The notes under the pieces were generated by a model, which was given only the letters and a program-made list of their open reading frames with translations, was not told the origin of the DNA and ran no database searches. The position numbers were made by a program, and so were the translations under genes. This document shows positions 16,284 through 24,760 of a stretch of 34,066 nucleotides of DNA, in pieces. Origin of the DNA: JBCCGR01 sp039029195 (GTDB lineage Bacteria; Pseudomonadota; Alphaproteobacteria; Rhizobiales; Rhizobiaceae); assembly GCA_039029195.1 (NCBI GenBank), contig JBCCGR010000050.1, forward strand, positions 1 through 34,066. The letters are read 5' to 3'. The number at the start of each line of letters is the position of its first letter. Position 1 is the stretch's first letter.

Positions 16284-17180
16284 ATGAAATATAATCGACA
16301 GCTCTTCGAAGGAGTGGTTTTGTACTGCGCCGTGGTCGAGCAGGATGGATTTACCGCAGCTGCCAAGAAGCTGGGGCACACAGCCAGTCATGTCAGCAAG
16401 GAAATTGCGCGACTGGAAAAGAGGCTTGGCACGAGATTGCTCAACCGGACCACGCGTAAGATCAGCCTCACCGAGCCGGGGAAGGCCTATTACGATAGTG
16501 TGCGTCGCCTGGTCGACGATGCCGACGCCATGGAACAACGGTTGCAGGCGCTCGGTGACCGTCCGTTCGGCGAGTTGCGAATGAGCGTACCGGTGGTGTT
16601 TGCGCATGGTTGCCTTAACGGCTGGCTACCGGAGTTTCTCGATCGGTACCCGGACGTATCCCTGCGACTGGAGGTTTCCGAGCGGCGCGCGGATATCGTG
16701 GCCGAGGGTTTCGACCTGGTTGTGCGAATTGGATCATTGCCGCCCTCCGATTTGATTGCCCGCGAGCTCTTCCGCACGCGCGGGATTGCGGTTGCCTCGC
16801 CGGGCTATCTCGAAGAGTTTGGCGAGCCCATGCATCCAGGCGATCTGGTGAACCATTGCCTGATCGACTTTTCCACCCAGGGTGCGGTTGGAAGTTGGAG
16901 CTTTTCGGATCCTGGCGAACGCGATCTTTCTGTGCTGATCGAGCCCCGAATTTGCTGCAACGACGCAAAAACAGAGAAAGCACTGGCCCTGGCAGGCAGA
17001 GGCGTTACGCGATTGCCGGAGCTTTTCTGCAGGGACGAACTTGAGAACGGGAATTTGGTCGCCATACTGACAGCCTTCGAACGACCTCCCGCCGGCGTTC
17101 ATGCGGTTTATGCAAGCCGGGAAAATTTACCAACAAAGACCCGTGCCATGATCGATTTCCTGATCGAAAAAACCGCCTGA
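16284..17180 (+). CDS. LysR family regulator
   Basis: This 298-residue regulator has the HTH in GVVLYCAVVEQDGFTAAAKKLGHTASHVSKEIARLEKRLGTRLLNRTTRKISLTEPG (about residues 9-65). The C-terminal effector domain contains LRMSVPVVFAHG-like and FDLVVRIGSLPPSDLIAREL stretches. This is the CrgA/DmlR-like LysR subgroup, recognised by RTTRxxxLTEPG. The 85-base AT-rich gap to the divergent VOC gene is the probable operator region. It is expected to control the VOC/isochorismatase operon; its effector is not known. Confidence 0.93.
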   Translation: MKYNRQLFEGVVLYCAVVEQDGFTAAAKKLGHTASHVSKEIARLEKRLGTRLLNRTTRKISLTEPGKAYYDSVRRLVDDADAMEQRLQALGDRPFGELRMSVPVVFAHGCLNGWLPEFLDRYPDVSLRLEVSERRADIVAEGFDLVVRIGSLPPSDLIARELFRTRGIAVASPGYLEEFGEPMHPGDLVNHCLIDFSTQGAVGSWSFSDPGERDLSVLIEPRICCNDAKTEKALALAGRGVTRLPELFCRDELENGNLVAILTAFERPPAGVHAVYASRENLPTKTRAMIDFLIEKTA

Positions 17181-17293
17181 CGAACGTCTACAGAGTCTCG
17201 TTTGCTCAGAACGGGCTTAGTTGCCGATTGCGTATACTGACAGGCTGAAGGAGTGCTAGTCTTGGCGAGTACCAGAAACAAGGAATTGGTCCA

Positions 17294-17806
17294 ATGTCAG
17301 CGATGGTCTCATTTGTCAGCGAGGTTAGAGACATACCCTCATTCCGGGATTTGCTGGTTGAGTACTACACGATCATTTTGAAGACATTTGAAGCAGCGGG
17401 TGGCCCGGCACTTTCGCCGGAGGAGATGGCTGACGGCAACATTGACCATCTTGATGAGATGCTTCCGCCAGAAGGGCGCTTGGTACTTGCATACGGTGAG
17501 GACGAGAAATTGCTCGGGTGCGGCGCACTCCGCCGGATACGCCCTGACGCGGTCGAAATGAAGCGGATGTTCGTAAGGCCCGAAGCTCAGGGAACAGGAA
17601 TAGGAAAACGCCTGTTTGATATGCGCATCGAAGAGGCCAAAAAAATGGGATGCCGCGCCGTTTACGCCGATACTGCAAAAGGGAACCGGTCGATGCTCAC
17701 AATGTACGAGCGGTTCGGATTTCAATACATTCAACGCTATCCGGAAAATGCCAACCCGCCTGAGTTTGAACCCTATCTGGTTTTCCTCGAATACCGCTTT
17801 CCGTAA
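17294..17806 (+). CDS. GNAT family N-acetyltransferase
   Basis: This is a 170-residue acetyl-CoA-dependent acyltransferase. The conserved motif A is visible as KRMFVRPEAQGTGIGKRLF, with the QGTGIG pyrophosphate loop. Motif B follows as AVYADTAKGNRSMLTMYERFGF. The length is normal. The ATG at 17294 has AGGAATT about 10 bases upstream; ATG 17303 is an alternative. The gene stands alone between a LysR gene and a 370-base gap, so no substrate is suggested by context. Confidence 0.9.
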   Translation: MSAMVSFVSEVRDIPSFRDLLVEYYTIILKTFEAAGGPALSPEEMADGNIDHLDEMLPPEGRLVLAYGEDEKLLGCGALRRIRPDAVEMKRMFVRPEAQGTGIGKRLFDMRIEEAKKMGCRAVYADTAKGNRSMLTMYERFGFQYIQRYPENANPPEFEPYLVFLEYRFP

Positions 17807-18176
17807 TTGCGAGTGAGTTCGTTCAGTCGGAACACTTGCCATTGAACCGTACTGAGTACCCTATCCAACACCGCCATACGGTGCCGGTAAGCCTTCGTTG
17901 GCGTGGCAAATTTCCTGCACTCTTCGCGGCCACGAAGCGCCCAATTCGAGCCAACGAAAAACAGTTATACAATACGACAGATGCTGGTTGGCTTTAGCCG
18001 GTTGGTTTCTAAGGAGCACCCCAACCCCGCCGCACTTGAGGTAGTTGGGTCCCAAATTTCAAATCACCCGCCCGCAAATTGGCTGAGAATCTTTGTTCGA
18101 TTTGCCTTGAGTGAAACAAACGGCTTCTTCCGACGAAATCGGTTGTAGCAATAACAATGGGCAAACAAATCCGACA
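17807..18176. other. 370-base gap without a recognised gene
   Basis: This lies between the convergent GNAT and LysR genes. A plus-strand frame at 17903-18148 has no family resemblance and no clear ribosome site. I saw no tRNA cloverleaf and no transposase remnant. Both flanking genes end here, so terminators are expected, but none is clear by eye. Confidence 0.5.
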
Positions 18177-19082
18177 TTAGGCAAATTCACCTTTGAACTT
18201 TGATTTCAAATGCTCAAGAAATGTCTCAATGACAGGATTGTTTCTCGAATCCTTTCGCATGATTGCGCCATAGGCGAGTTCGATTCTTGGGGTAATTTCC
18301 AGAATATTGATGCCCGGCCTCGAAAAAGACGATGCGCTCAAGGGGTCGCAGACCGCGATACCCAGTCCGTTTGCAGCAAGACTTGCGCACGTATAGGCAG
18401 AAGAACAATCGATATGGGGTTCCAGGCCCAGGTGTAGTTCATCAAAGCACGCGTCGAATTTATCTCTCAGTGGTTGACGCGAGGGCAATATGAGATTTTG
18501 CCCGGCTAGGGATTCGATATCCACCGCATCGTGCCCCACATCCCAGACATCTTTCCGAAAAACGGCAACCGCACGGGTCGTCACGAGTGGCAACTCCAGC
18601 AGGTCGGGATGCCTGGCCGGTAAAAGAGCCAGGCCAAGTTCGACCTGATGGTTGGCCACCCACTCCTCGATATCCATCCGATATCGCGATTCCAACGCGA
18701 GACTGGTCGATGGTGTGTTTAATCTGAAAGACTGCAAAGCGCTTGCAAGAGCGCTGGAGTTCACGATTGGTGGTGTTGCTGCGACACGTATTCTGGCTTG
18801 GCTGCGTTCGGTGATCTTGTGGGCAATAACACCAATCTTCTCGATTCCGGCGAGCGTGGCTTCAATTGAATTGAAAAACTCGATCGCCTCACCTGTCGGC
18901 ACCATTGGTCCGCCACGTCGTCTCTCAAAAAGGTGAATGCCAAGCACGCTCTCAAGCAAGCTGACTTGTTTGCTAATTGCTGGCTGGGTGAGATTCAGGT
19001 TCCGGGCGGCCTGAGAGACACTGCCGGTTAACATAATCGCCCGAAACGCCCGAAGCTGCTGTAGTTTAACAGAGGAGGCCAA
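18177..19082 (-). CDS. LysR family regulator of the tct-sulfatase operon
   Basis: This 301-residue LysR protein has the HTH at about residues 5-62 (LQQLRAFRAIMLTGSVSQAARNLNLTQPAISKQVSLLE...). The effector domain runs to the C-terminus (LKSKFKGEFA). The first codon is TTG (19082), with GGA about 8 bases upstream; no ATG precedes the HTH, so the TTG start looks genuine. The gene is divergent from tctC, with 216 bases between them, and is the expected activator of the transporter-sulfatase operon. The inducer may be the imported organic anion, but this is inferred from position only. Confidence 0.92.
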   Translation of the reverse strand: MASSVKLQQLRAFRAIMLTGSVSQAARNLNLTQPAISKQVSLLESVLGIHLFERRRGGPMVPTGEAIEFFNSIEATLAGIEKIGVIAHKITERSQARIRVAATPPIVNSSALASALQSFRLNTPSTSLALESRYRMDIEEWVANHQVELGLALLPARHPDLLELPLVTTRAVAVFRKDVWDVGHDAVDIESLAGQNLILPSRQPLRDKFDACFDELHLGLEPHIDCSSAYTCASLAANGLGIAVCDPLSASSFSRPGINILEITPRIELAYGAIMRKDSRNNPVIETFLEHLKSKFKGEFA

Positions 19083-19298
19083 AGATATTCCAGTTCGTTA
19101 TGAGAATTGCACCTAATATCATTTTTGTTATTTGAATCCCATCCCTACTATCAAACTCTCGGGCTCGTATCCGCGCAAAACAGCGTGGTTCGAGGGCGTT
19201 TGCCAGGTTGATCGACGATCTTAAAGTTGTCGGAGATCACAAAAAGGGAGGCATCCAACCGGAAGTCGGTGGATTGCAACATCGGATGAGAGGGAACC

Positions 19299-20237
19299 AT
19301 GATCAAACTTAAGGCCGCTGCCCTGTTGGTAGCATCAATGGCATTTTATACCGCACCGGCATTTGCAGAATATCCAGATCGCACAATCAAAATGCTTGTG
19401 CCATTTGGTGCGGGAGGCGGAACAGATGTGCCAGCCAGATTTTTCGCATCGGAGTTGGAGAAAATTCTTGGTCAGAACATTGTTGTGAGCAATGTTACGG
19501 GCGCTGGTGGAACTGTGGGAGCAACCCAGCTTGCCCAGGCCGATGCCAACGGATACAATTTAGGTTTCCTGCCGGTTGGAACAACGACCACACAGCCACA
19601 TTTGAAAAAGACACGTTACAATGCCGACAGCTGGGCACCGATTTGCATGGTCAGCCAGGGCCCATTTTATTTGGTGGTGAGCGAAAACAGCCCCATCAAA
19701 AACCTGGATGACTACGTCGCAGCCGCAAAGGGCGCTGGAATCAAGTTCGCTGGCGCGGGTCCGGGCTCAATGGCACATGTTGCTCAACTGACTTCCGACA
19801 AAAAGCTCGGCATTCAAACCCAGTATATTCCAACCAAGGGCGGCGGAGACATTGCGACTGAAATCAATGGCGGCCGCGCTGATGCAACCGCCTGGTTCGC
19901 AGATTTCAACTCAAAATTTGGTTGGCGCGCGTTGGCCATAATGGCTGACAAAAGATCCGATCAACACCCAGACATACCCACCATGGCGGAACTTGGCTAT
20001 GATACACAAGTGTCTGTCTGGTTTGGATTTTTCACCCAAGCTGATACACCCGCCGACATCGTTTCCAAACTGTCTGACGCTTGTGCCAAAGTGGTTCAAA
20101 CCGACAGTTTCAAAAAGAACATGGCCGGTGCCAATCGCCTTGTCAGATACATGGGAACAGGTGAGTTTGGCCCCTTCTTCAAGAGCGCCTACGAGTTGAA
20201 CGGACAATTGTTGAAAGACGCAGGTCTTATCAAATAG
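19299..20237 (+). CDS. tctC: Tripartite tricarboxylate transporter substrate-binding protein (Bug/TctC)
   Basis: This 312-residue periplasmic binding protein has a signal peptide (1-23, ending PAFA). It starts the mature chain as EYPDRTIKMLVPFGAGGGTDVPAR, the usual start of the Bug/TctC family with its glycine-rich carboxylate loop. VTGAGGTVGATQLAQADANGYNLG is the second family motif. The ATG has GAGAGGGA just upstream. It is the first gene of a plus-strand operon with tctB, tctA, a sulfatase, a PhyH dioxygenase and an FGE. TTT binding proteins bind carboxylates, sulfonates and related anions. The operon suggests a sulfated or phosphonylated organic acid, but this is inference. Confidence 0.94.
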   Translation: MIKLKAAALLVASMAFYTAPAFAEYPDRTIKMLVPFGAGGGTDVPARFFASELEKILGQNIVVSNVTGAGGTVGATQLAQADANGYNLGFLPVGTTTTQPHLKKTRYNADSWAPICMVSQGPFYLVVSENSPIKNLDDYVAAAKGAGIKFAGAGPGSMAHVAQLTSDKKLGIQTQYIPTKGGGDIATEINGGRADATAWFADFNSKFGWRALAIMADKRSDQHPDIPTMAELGYDTQVSVWFGFFTQADTPADIVSKLSDACAKVVQTDSFKKNMAGANRLVRYMGTGEFGPFFKSAYELNGQLLKDAGLIK

Positions 20238-20308
20238 TGCGCGCATCTGCAGCCTTCATTGTTTCATAGGCTGCAGTTTCGTCATCGACAGAATAGATTT
20301 GGCGACCG

Positions 20309-20767
20309 ATGGTGCGTTTCTTCAATGTGTTTGTGGCTGTTTGTCTTGTCGCCACAGGTAGCTTTTTGTTTGCAGCCACGTTTGGGGAACAGTTTGACGT
20401 CCCCACGTTCGGAGGCGATGTAGGCCCGGCCTTGGCGCCCCGCATTTTTCTTGGTGTTTGGATCCTGTTGTCCGCGTTGGTTCTGATTGGAGAATTCAGA
20501 ACAGCGCACGAACCTTCATCCCAGATCAATTTCCGACAATTCCTGGCGGTTCTGTTCATTGCTATCGGAACTGGCGTGGGCATGACCAAGATCGGATTTT
20601 TGCTAGCCGCGATCCCGGGCCTGTTTATGTTCTGCTGGACGCTTCAATACAGGCGCATTGTGCCGCTGCTGCTCATTAGCCTGATTGCCCCGTTTTCGAT
20701 CTGGATGCTCTTCACGTTCGGGTTTGAGCTGCTGTTGCCCAATTCCCCCTGGTTTCACCGATTGTGA
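20309..20767 (+). CDS. tctB: TTT transporter small membrane subunit TctB
   Basis: This 152-residue integral membrane protein has four hydrophobic helices (FFNVFVAVCLVATGSFLFAA, IFLGVWILLSALVLIGEF, FLAVLFIAIGTGVGMTKIGFLL, IVPLLLISLIAPFSIWMLFTFGF). This is the normal topology and length for TctB. The conserved residues GPALAPRIFLGVW match the family. The gene lies 71 bases after tctC and 7 bases before tctA. It forms the membrane complex with TctA in ion-driven uptake. TctB is poorly conserved in sequence; the call rests on topology and position between tctC and tctA. Confidence 0.88.
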   Translation: MVRFFNVFVAVCLVATGSFLFAATFGEQFDVPTFGGDVGPALAPRIFLGVWILLSALVLIGEFRTAHEPSSQINFRQFLAVLFIAIGTGVGMTKIGFLLAAIPGLFMFCWTLQYRRIVPLLLISLIAPFSIWMLFTFGFELLLPNSPWFHRL

Positions 20768-20774
20768 GTGATCA

Positions 20775-22265
20775 ATGGATCAGATATTCCTCGCAATAAC
20801 ACAATTCGCAACAATGCAAGTTCTGCTTGCAATGGTGATCGGTTGCGTTTGGGGCACGGTTGCAGGATGCCTGCCCGGAATTGGGACGGTTGCTGCGTTG
20901 ATTGTCGCACTACCGTTCACCTTTGGCCTTTCGACCGAAACGGCACTGGCGCTCTTTCTCGGTATCTATGTCACGTCGGTGTATGGCGGCTCGATTTCAG
21001 CCATTCTGATCAACACGCCCGGAACGCCTCAATCAGCGGCAACCGTCCTCGATGGATATCCGATGGCCAAGGCGGGCAACGCCGATCTTGCTATCGGTTG
21101 GGCGACGTTGGCCTCATTCATCGGTGGCGTTTTCTCACTGGTCGTTCTCATAGTTGCGGCGCCGCTACTGGCAAGTGTTTCTGTGGCCTTTGGGCCTGCC
21201 GCAATCTTTGCCATTATTGTGTTTGCACTCACTTGCATTGCGTGGGTTTCAGGTACCAGCCCAGTGAAAGGTTTGCTGGGTGGGATGATTGGCCTATGGC
21301 TCACCACGGTTGGGCCGGACGATCTAACCGGTTATTCCCGCTTTGATTTCGGGCAACCAATGTTGATGGGCGGCATCGCACTTATTCCGGTGCTGATTGG
21401 GCTATTTGCACTGTCGGAAGTTTTCCATAGAGCCGCATATTACTTCATCGATAAACCAAATGACGTTCGCAATGTCGGCTTCCGACTGCCCCCCTTAAGA
21501 GACGTCAAACTTCGGTATCCGCAATTGTTGAGATCATCGGTTATCGGCACGTTTATCGGCATTCTGCCGGGGACCGGCGCCACTGCGGCGACCTTTGTCA
21601 GCTATTCGGAGGTCAAGCGAACGTCCCCGCGCAAAGAAAATTTTGGAAAGGGAGAACCAGATGGGCTGATCGCGTCTGAAGCATCCAACAATGCCGTCAC
21701 AGGTGGCGCATTGGTGCCAACGCTGGCACTCGGTATCCCCGGGGATGGAGGTACGGTGGTGCTGTTGGGCGTTCTAACCATCAAGGGCCTGACACCTGGG
21801 TTTGACCTCGTAAACAACAATCCGCACATTTTGACCGGAGCCTTTCTTATTATCCTGATATCGAACTTCCTCATGTTTGGACTGGGAGTTCTTGGCGCAA
21901 GGATATTTGGCAAAATTCTGAAGATGCCCGAGCCGGTGCTAATGGGCATGATCCTTCTTTTTTCACTGATTGGGGCATTTGTGGTCAGGGGCAACCATGC
22001 GGACATCCTGATCTGTTTGATTGCCGGTGTTTGCGGTGTGATTTTGCGGTTTGCCAACTACCCCGTCGCGCCGATTGTTATAGGCATGGCTCTGGGTAGC
22101 ACCTTGGAAGGCAAACTCAGACAAGGACTGATCAGCGCAAGAGGGGACACAGTTGAGTTCTTATCAGAACCAATAGCGCTTTTCATCTTCGCCGTGACAG
22201 CCGTGTTAATACTTGGCCCACCAGCCACAAGATTTCTTGTTGGTAGAAAGACAGGGAAATTATGA
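20775..22265 (+). CDS. tctA: TTT transporter large membrane subunit TctA
   Basis: This 496-residue permease has about twelve hydrophobic helices. The TctA family motifs are present: GCVWGTVAGCLPGIGTVAAL near the N-terminus, the internal duplicate IGILPGTGATAATFVSY, and the INTPGTPQSAATVLDGYP loop. The length is standard. It overlaps the sulfatase gene by four bases (ATGA at 22262-22265), so the two are translationally coupled. It imports the anion captured by TctC using a proton or sodium gradient. Confidence 0.96.
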   Translation: MDQIFLAITQFATMQVLLAMVIGCVWGTVAGCLPGIGTVAALIVALPFTFGLSTETALALFLGIYVTSVYGGSISAILINTPGTPQSAATVLDGYPMAKAGNADLAIGWATLASFIGGVFSLVVLIVAAPLLASVSVAFGPAAIFAIIVFALTCIAWVSGTSPVKGLLGGMIGLWLTTVGPDDLTGYSRFDFGQPMLMGGIALIPVLIGLFALSEVFHRAAYYFIDKPNDVRNVGFRLPPLRDVKLRYPQLLRSSVIGTFIGILPGTGATAATFVSYSEVKRTSPRKENFGKGEPDGLIASEASNNAVTGGALVPTLALGIPGDGGTVVLLGVLTIKGLTPGFDLVNNNPHILTGAFLIILISNFLMFGLGVLGARIFGKILKMPEPVLMGMILLFSLIGAFVVRGNHADILICLIAGVCGVILRFANYPVAPIVIGMALGSTLEGKLRQGLISARGDTVEFLSEPIALFIFAVTAVLILGPPATRFLVGRKTGKL

Positions 22266-23752
22266 CAAACCGGCCGAATGTTCTTCTAATCGTAACGGAT
22301 CACTGGCCGGCCGCATTGCTGGGCGCAGCGGATCATCCCGCCGTTCACACGCCAGTACTCGATCAGCTGTGTCGAAATGGCGTGCGTTTCAGCAATTGTT
22401 ACTCAGAAACACCAGTCTGTCTTCCCGCACGGCGCACGCTGATGACCGGTTGCACGCCTAGGAAACACGGAGACCGGACCTTTCAACCCTATCGACCGAT
22501 GGAACCGGAACTGCCAACTTTGGCGCAATGCTTCAGGGATGAAGGTTATCAGGCGTACGCCGTTGGCAAAACACATACCTATCCACAGCGAGATAGGATC
22601 GGTTTTGATGACGTTCAGCTCGATGACGAGGGCCGCACGCTATATGGTGTCACCGATGACTATGAGATTTTTCTGGGGGACCAGGGGTTTGTTGGCCAGC
22701 AGTTCGCTCATGGAATGTCAAACAACGCCTATCAAGCAACAGCGTGGCACCTGCCCGAGCGTGTCCACGCCACCAATTGGGCGACTGATACAATGGCCAG
22801 ATGTATCCGCAGGCGTGATCCCACACGCCCCGCATTCTGGTACCTGGGGTATCGACACCCGCATCCACCGCTCGTGCCACCAAAACGGTTTCTCGACCAC
22901 TACGCCGATATTGAAATTGATATGCCCTATGTGGGCGAATGGTCTCTTGGCGAGTTGCCGTACAATCTGCAGGGTATAAAGGCCCGAGATGTATATTCCG
23001 AGCGCGAAGTTCGATGGGCGCGACGGGCGTTTTATGCGCTTTGCTCTCATATCGACCAGCAAATCGGGGCCCTGATCGGGACGATCAGAGAAGAAGGCGT
23101 GCTCGACAACACAATCATCATGTTCACGTCAGACCATGGGGACAATCTGGGCAATCACGGGCTGTGGGCAAAGCAGACATTTTACGAAGGCTCCAGCAAT
23201 GTGCCGATGATTCTGATGGGCGAACACGGAGATAACCGGTTACCCTTTGGTTCCGTGGACGCGCGGGTGACCGGGCTTCAAGATGTAATGCCCACGCTTC
23301 TTGGCCTGGCGGGAATCGAAGCACCCAGCCATTGCGATGGGCGGTCGACGGTGACTGACCCTCAACGGGACTACATCTATGGCGAGTTCGGCGAAGATCA
23401 GCACAGCTCGCGCATGATCCGTGATTCCAGTTACAAGCTGATCTGGTACCCCTGCGGCAACCATATCCAGCTTTTCGATTTACACGATGACCCTCATGAG
23501 ATGTCCGATCTGGGTCAAAACAGGGACTATGCCGACACGGTTACCCGAATGATGGCGCTGCTGAAATCTGAAACCTATGGAACAGACGAGAAATGGTGGA
23601 ACGGTATCGAACCCGTGGGTGAACCAGGGCGAACCTTCTACCCCGGCCCGAACCGTGGCCTAAGCCTGACTCGTGGCAACCAGTGGCCCGTTCCTCCCAT
23701 AAACAAAAAGGGCGACATGGTCTTTTTCCCCGAGGCAAAATCCAAAATCTGA
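22262..23752 (+). CDS. Type I sulfatase / alkaline phosphatase superfamily hydrolase
   Basis: This 496-residue enzyme has the formylglycine signature CLPARRTLMTG with C53, P55 and R57, the residue order of cysteine-type sulfatases. Other likely metal and active-site residues are D13 and H14 (IVTDHW), K103/H105 (VGKTHTY), D291/H292 (TSDHGDNLG) and K304. There is no signal peptide, so it works in the cytoplasm after import of the substrate. Family members include arylsulfatases, choline sulfatase and phosphonate monoester hydrolases, all dependent on the oxidised cysteine. Position 14 is H where many have D, which may be a subgroup trait. The gene is coupled to tctA and followed 11 bases later by a dioxygenase. 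The substrate class is not settled. Confidence 0.94.
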   Translation: MTNRPNVLLIVTDHWPAALLGAADHPAVHTPVLDQLCRNGVRFSNCYSETPVCLPARRTLMTGCTPRKHGDRTFQPYRPMEPELPTLAQCFRDEGYQAYAVGKTHTYPQRDRIGFDDVQLDDEGRTLYGVTDDYEIFLGDQGFVGQQFAHGMSNNAYQATAWHLPERVHATNWATDTMARCIRRRDPTRPAFWYLGYRHPHPPLVPPKRFLDHYADIEIDMPYVGEWSLGELPYNLQGIKARDVYSEREVRWARRAFYALCSHIDQQIGALIGTIREEGVLDNTIIMFTSDHGDNLGNHGLWAKQTFYEGSSNVPMILMGEHGDNRLPFGSVDARVTGLQDVMPTLLGLAGIEAPSHCDGRSTVTDPQRDYIYGEFGEDQHSSRMIRDSSYKLIWYPCGNHIQLFDLHDDPHEMSDLGQNRDYADTVTRMMALLKSETYGTDEKWWNGIEPVGEPGRTFYPGPNRGLSLTRGNQWPVPPINKKGDMVFFPEAKSKI

Positions 23753-23763
23753 AAGAAAACAAT

Positions 23764-24753
23764 ATGCTGGCCAAGGAGCAAAAGACCCATTTTGAATCAA
23801 AAGGCTTTCTGGTCATTGAAAATCTGATTGCACAAGAAGTGCTTGAATGCGTCCGTTCTGAGTACGCCAAATTGGTCGATGACCTCTACGCAACCTGGTA
23901 CCGTGATGGGTTGGTCGCTATTGCACCGGAAGGCCTGTCGTTCTGGGATAAACTGGATCAGGGCTATGCCAATCAGCTTGACGTCCACCAGCCGCTGACG
24001 ATCTGTTTGCCGCATGGGGATGTGCGCTCCGACAGCCCTATGCACATGGGTCCCGCCATCTTTGACCTTATTCGCCACGAGCGTATTCTGGATGTGGTGC
24101 AAGATTTGATCGGCCCGGAAATTACCGCAAGCCCCATTCAGCACGTCCGTATCAAGCCACCACAGAGTGCCGCCCGATCCGACGAGCTGCGCGCGCATGT
24201 GGTTGCCACCGGTTGGCATCAGGACAAGGGTGTGACATTGGCCGAAGCAAACGAGACGACAATGGTCACCGTCTGGGTCGCAATTACGGATGCGACATTG
24301 GAAAATGGATGTTTGCAGGTGGCGAAGTCGGGGCCAACAAACGATTTGCTCCCCCATTGCTGCCGAAAGCAGGTTGAGATTATCGACGAATATTTACCTG
24401 CCGCCGAGAACATCCAGCCGACCCCGGTCAAAGCGGGAGGTGCAGTGATTTTCCACCCGCTGACACCCCACGCGTCGCGCCCCGATCTATCGGATGAATA
24501 CCGTTGGTCATTTGATTTGCGTTACAACATATCCGGCCAACCCACTGGTCGCAGCCAGTTCCCGGAAATTGTCGTTCGTTCATCGAGCGATCCATCCAGC
24601 GAGGTCGCTGATTGGCGCGACCTCAAAGCTATGTGGGACGATACGCGCGCCCAACTTGCAACAACGCCCGTACCTCTCTCAGCACCGCTGGGACGTCTCG
24701 AACCCCTACTGCGCCTGATGGGTGATTGCCGTCACCGGAGCCTAAGTGCTTGA
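23764..24753 (+). CDS. Phytanoyl-CoA dioxygenase family Fe(II)/2-oxoglutarate oxygenase
   Basis: This 329-residue cytoplasmic oxygenase has the complete facial triad HxD...H. H152 and D154 lie in ATGWHQDKGVT, and the distal H236 lies in FHPLTPHASRPD. The 2-oxoglutarate arginine is probably R247 (DEYRWSFDLRY). N-terminal FESKGFLVIENLI is the usual PhyH opening. The ATG at 23764 is 11 bases after the sulfatase stop and has a weak GAAAG site; an in-frame upstream start at 23683 would overlap the sulfatase gene. Members hydroxylate phytanoyl-CoA, ectoine, phosphonates and other small molecules. In this operon it probably hydroxylates or cleaves the transported compound or the sulfatase product. 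Confidence 0.92.
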   Translation: MLAKEQKTHFESKGFLVIENLIAQEVLECVRSEYAKLVDDLYATWYRDGLVAIAPEGLSFWDKLDQGYANQLDVHQPLTICLPHGDVRSDSPMHMGPAIFDLIRHERILDVVQDLIGPEITASPIQHVRIKPPQSAARSDELRAHVVATGWHQDKGVTLAEANETTMVTVWVAITDATLENGCLQVAKSGPTNDLLPHCCRKQVEIIDEYLPAAENIQPTPVKAGGAVIFHPLTPHASRPDLSDEYRWSFDLRYNISGQPTGRSQFPEIVVRSSSDPSSEVADWRDLKAMWDDTRAQLATTPVPLSAPLGRLEPLLRLMGDCRHRSLSA

Positions 24754-24760
24754 GGGATGG

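Noticed and set aside
17807..18176. Possible small RNA or tRNA in the gene-free gap
   Set aside because: No cloverleaf, conserved T-arm or clear promoter-terminator pair could be seen by eye.
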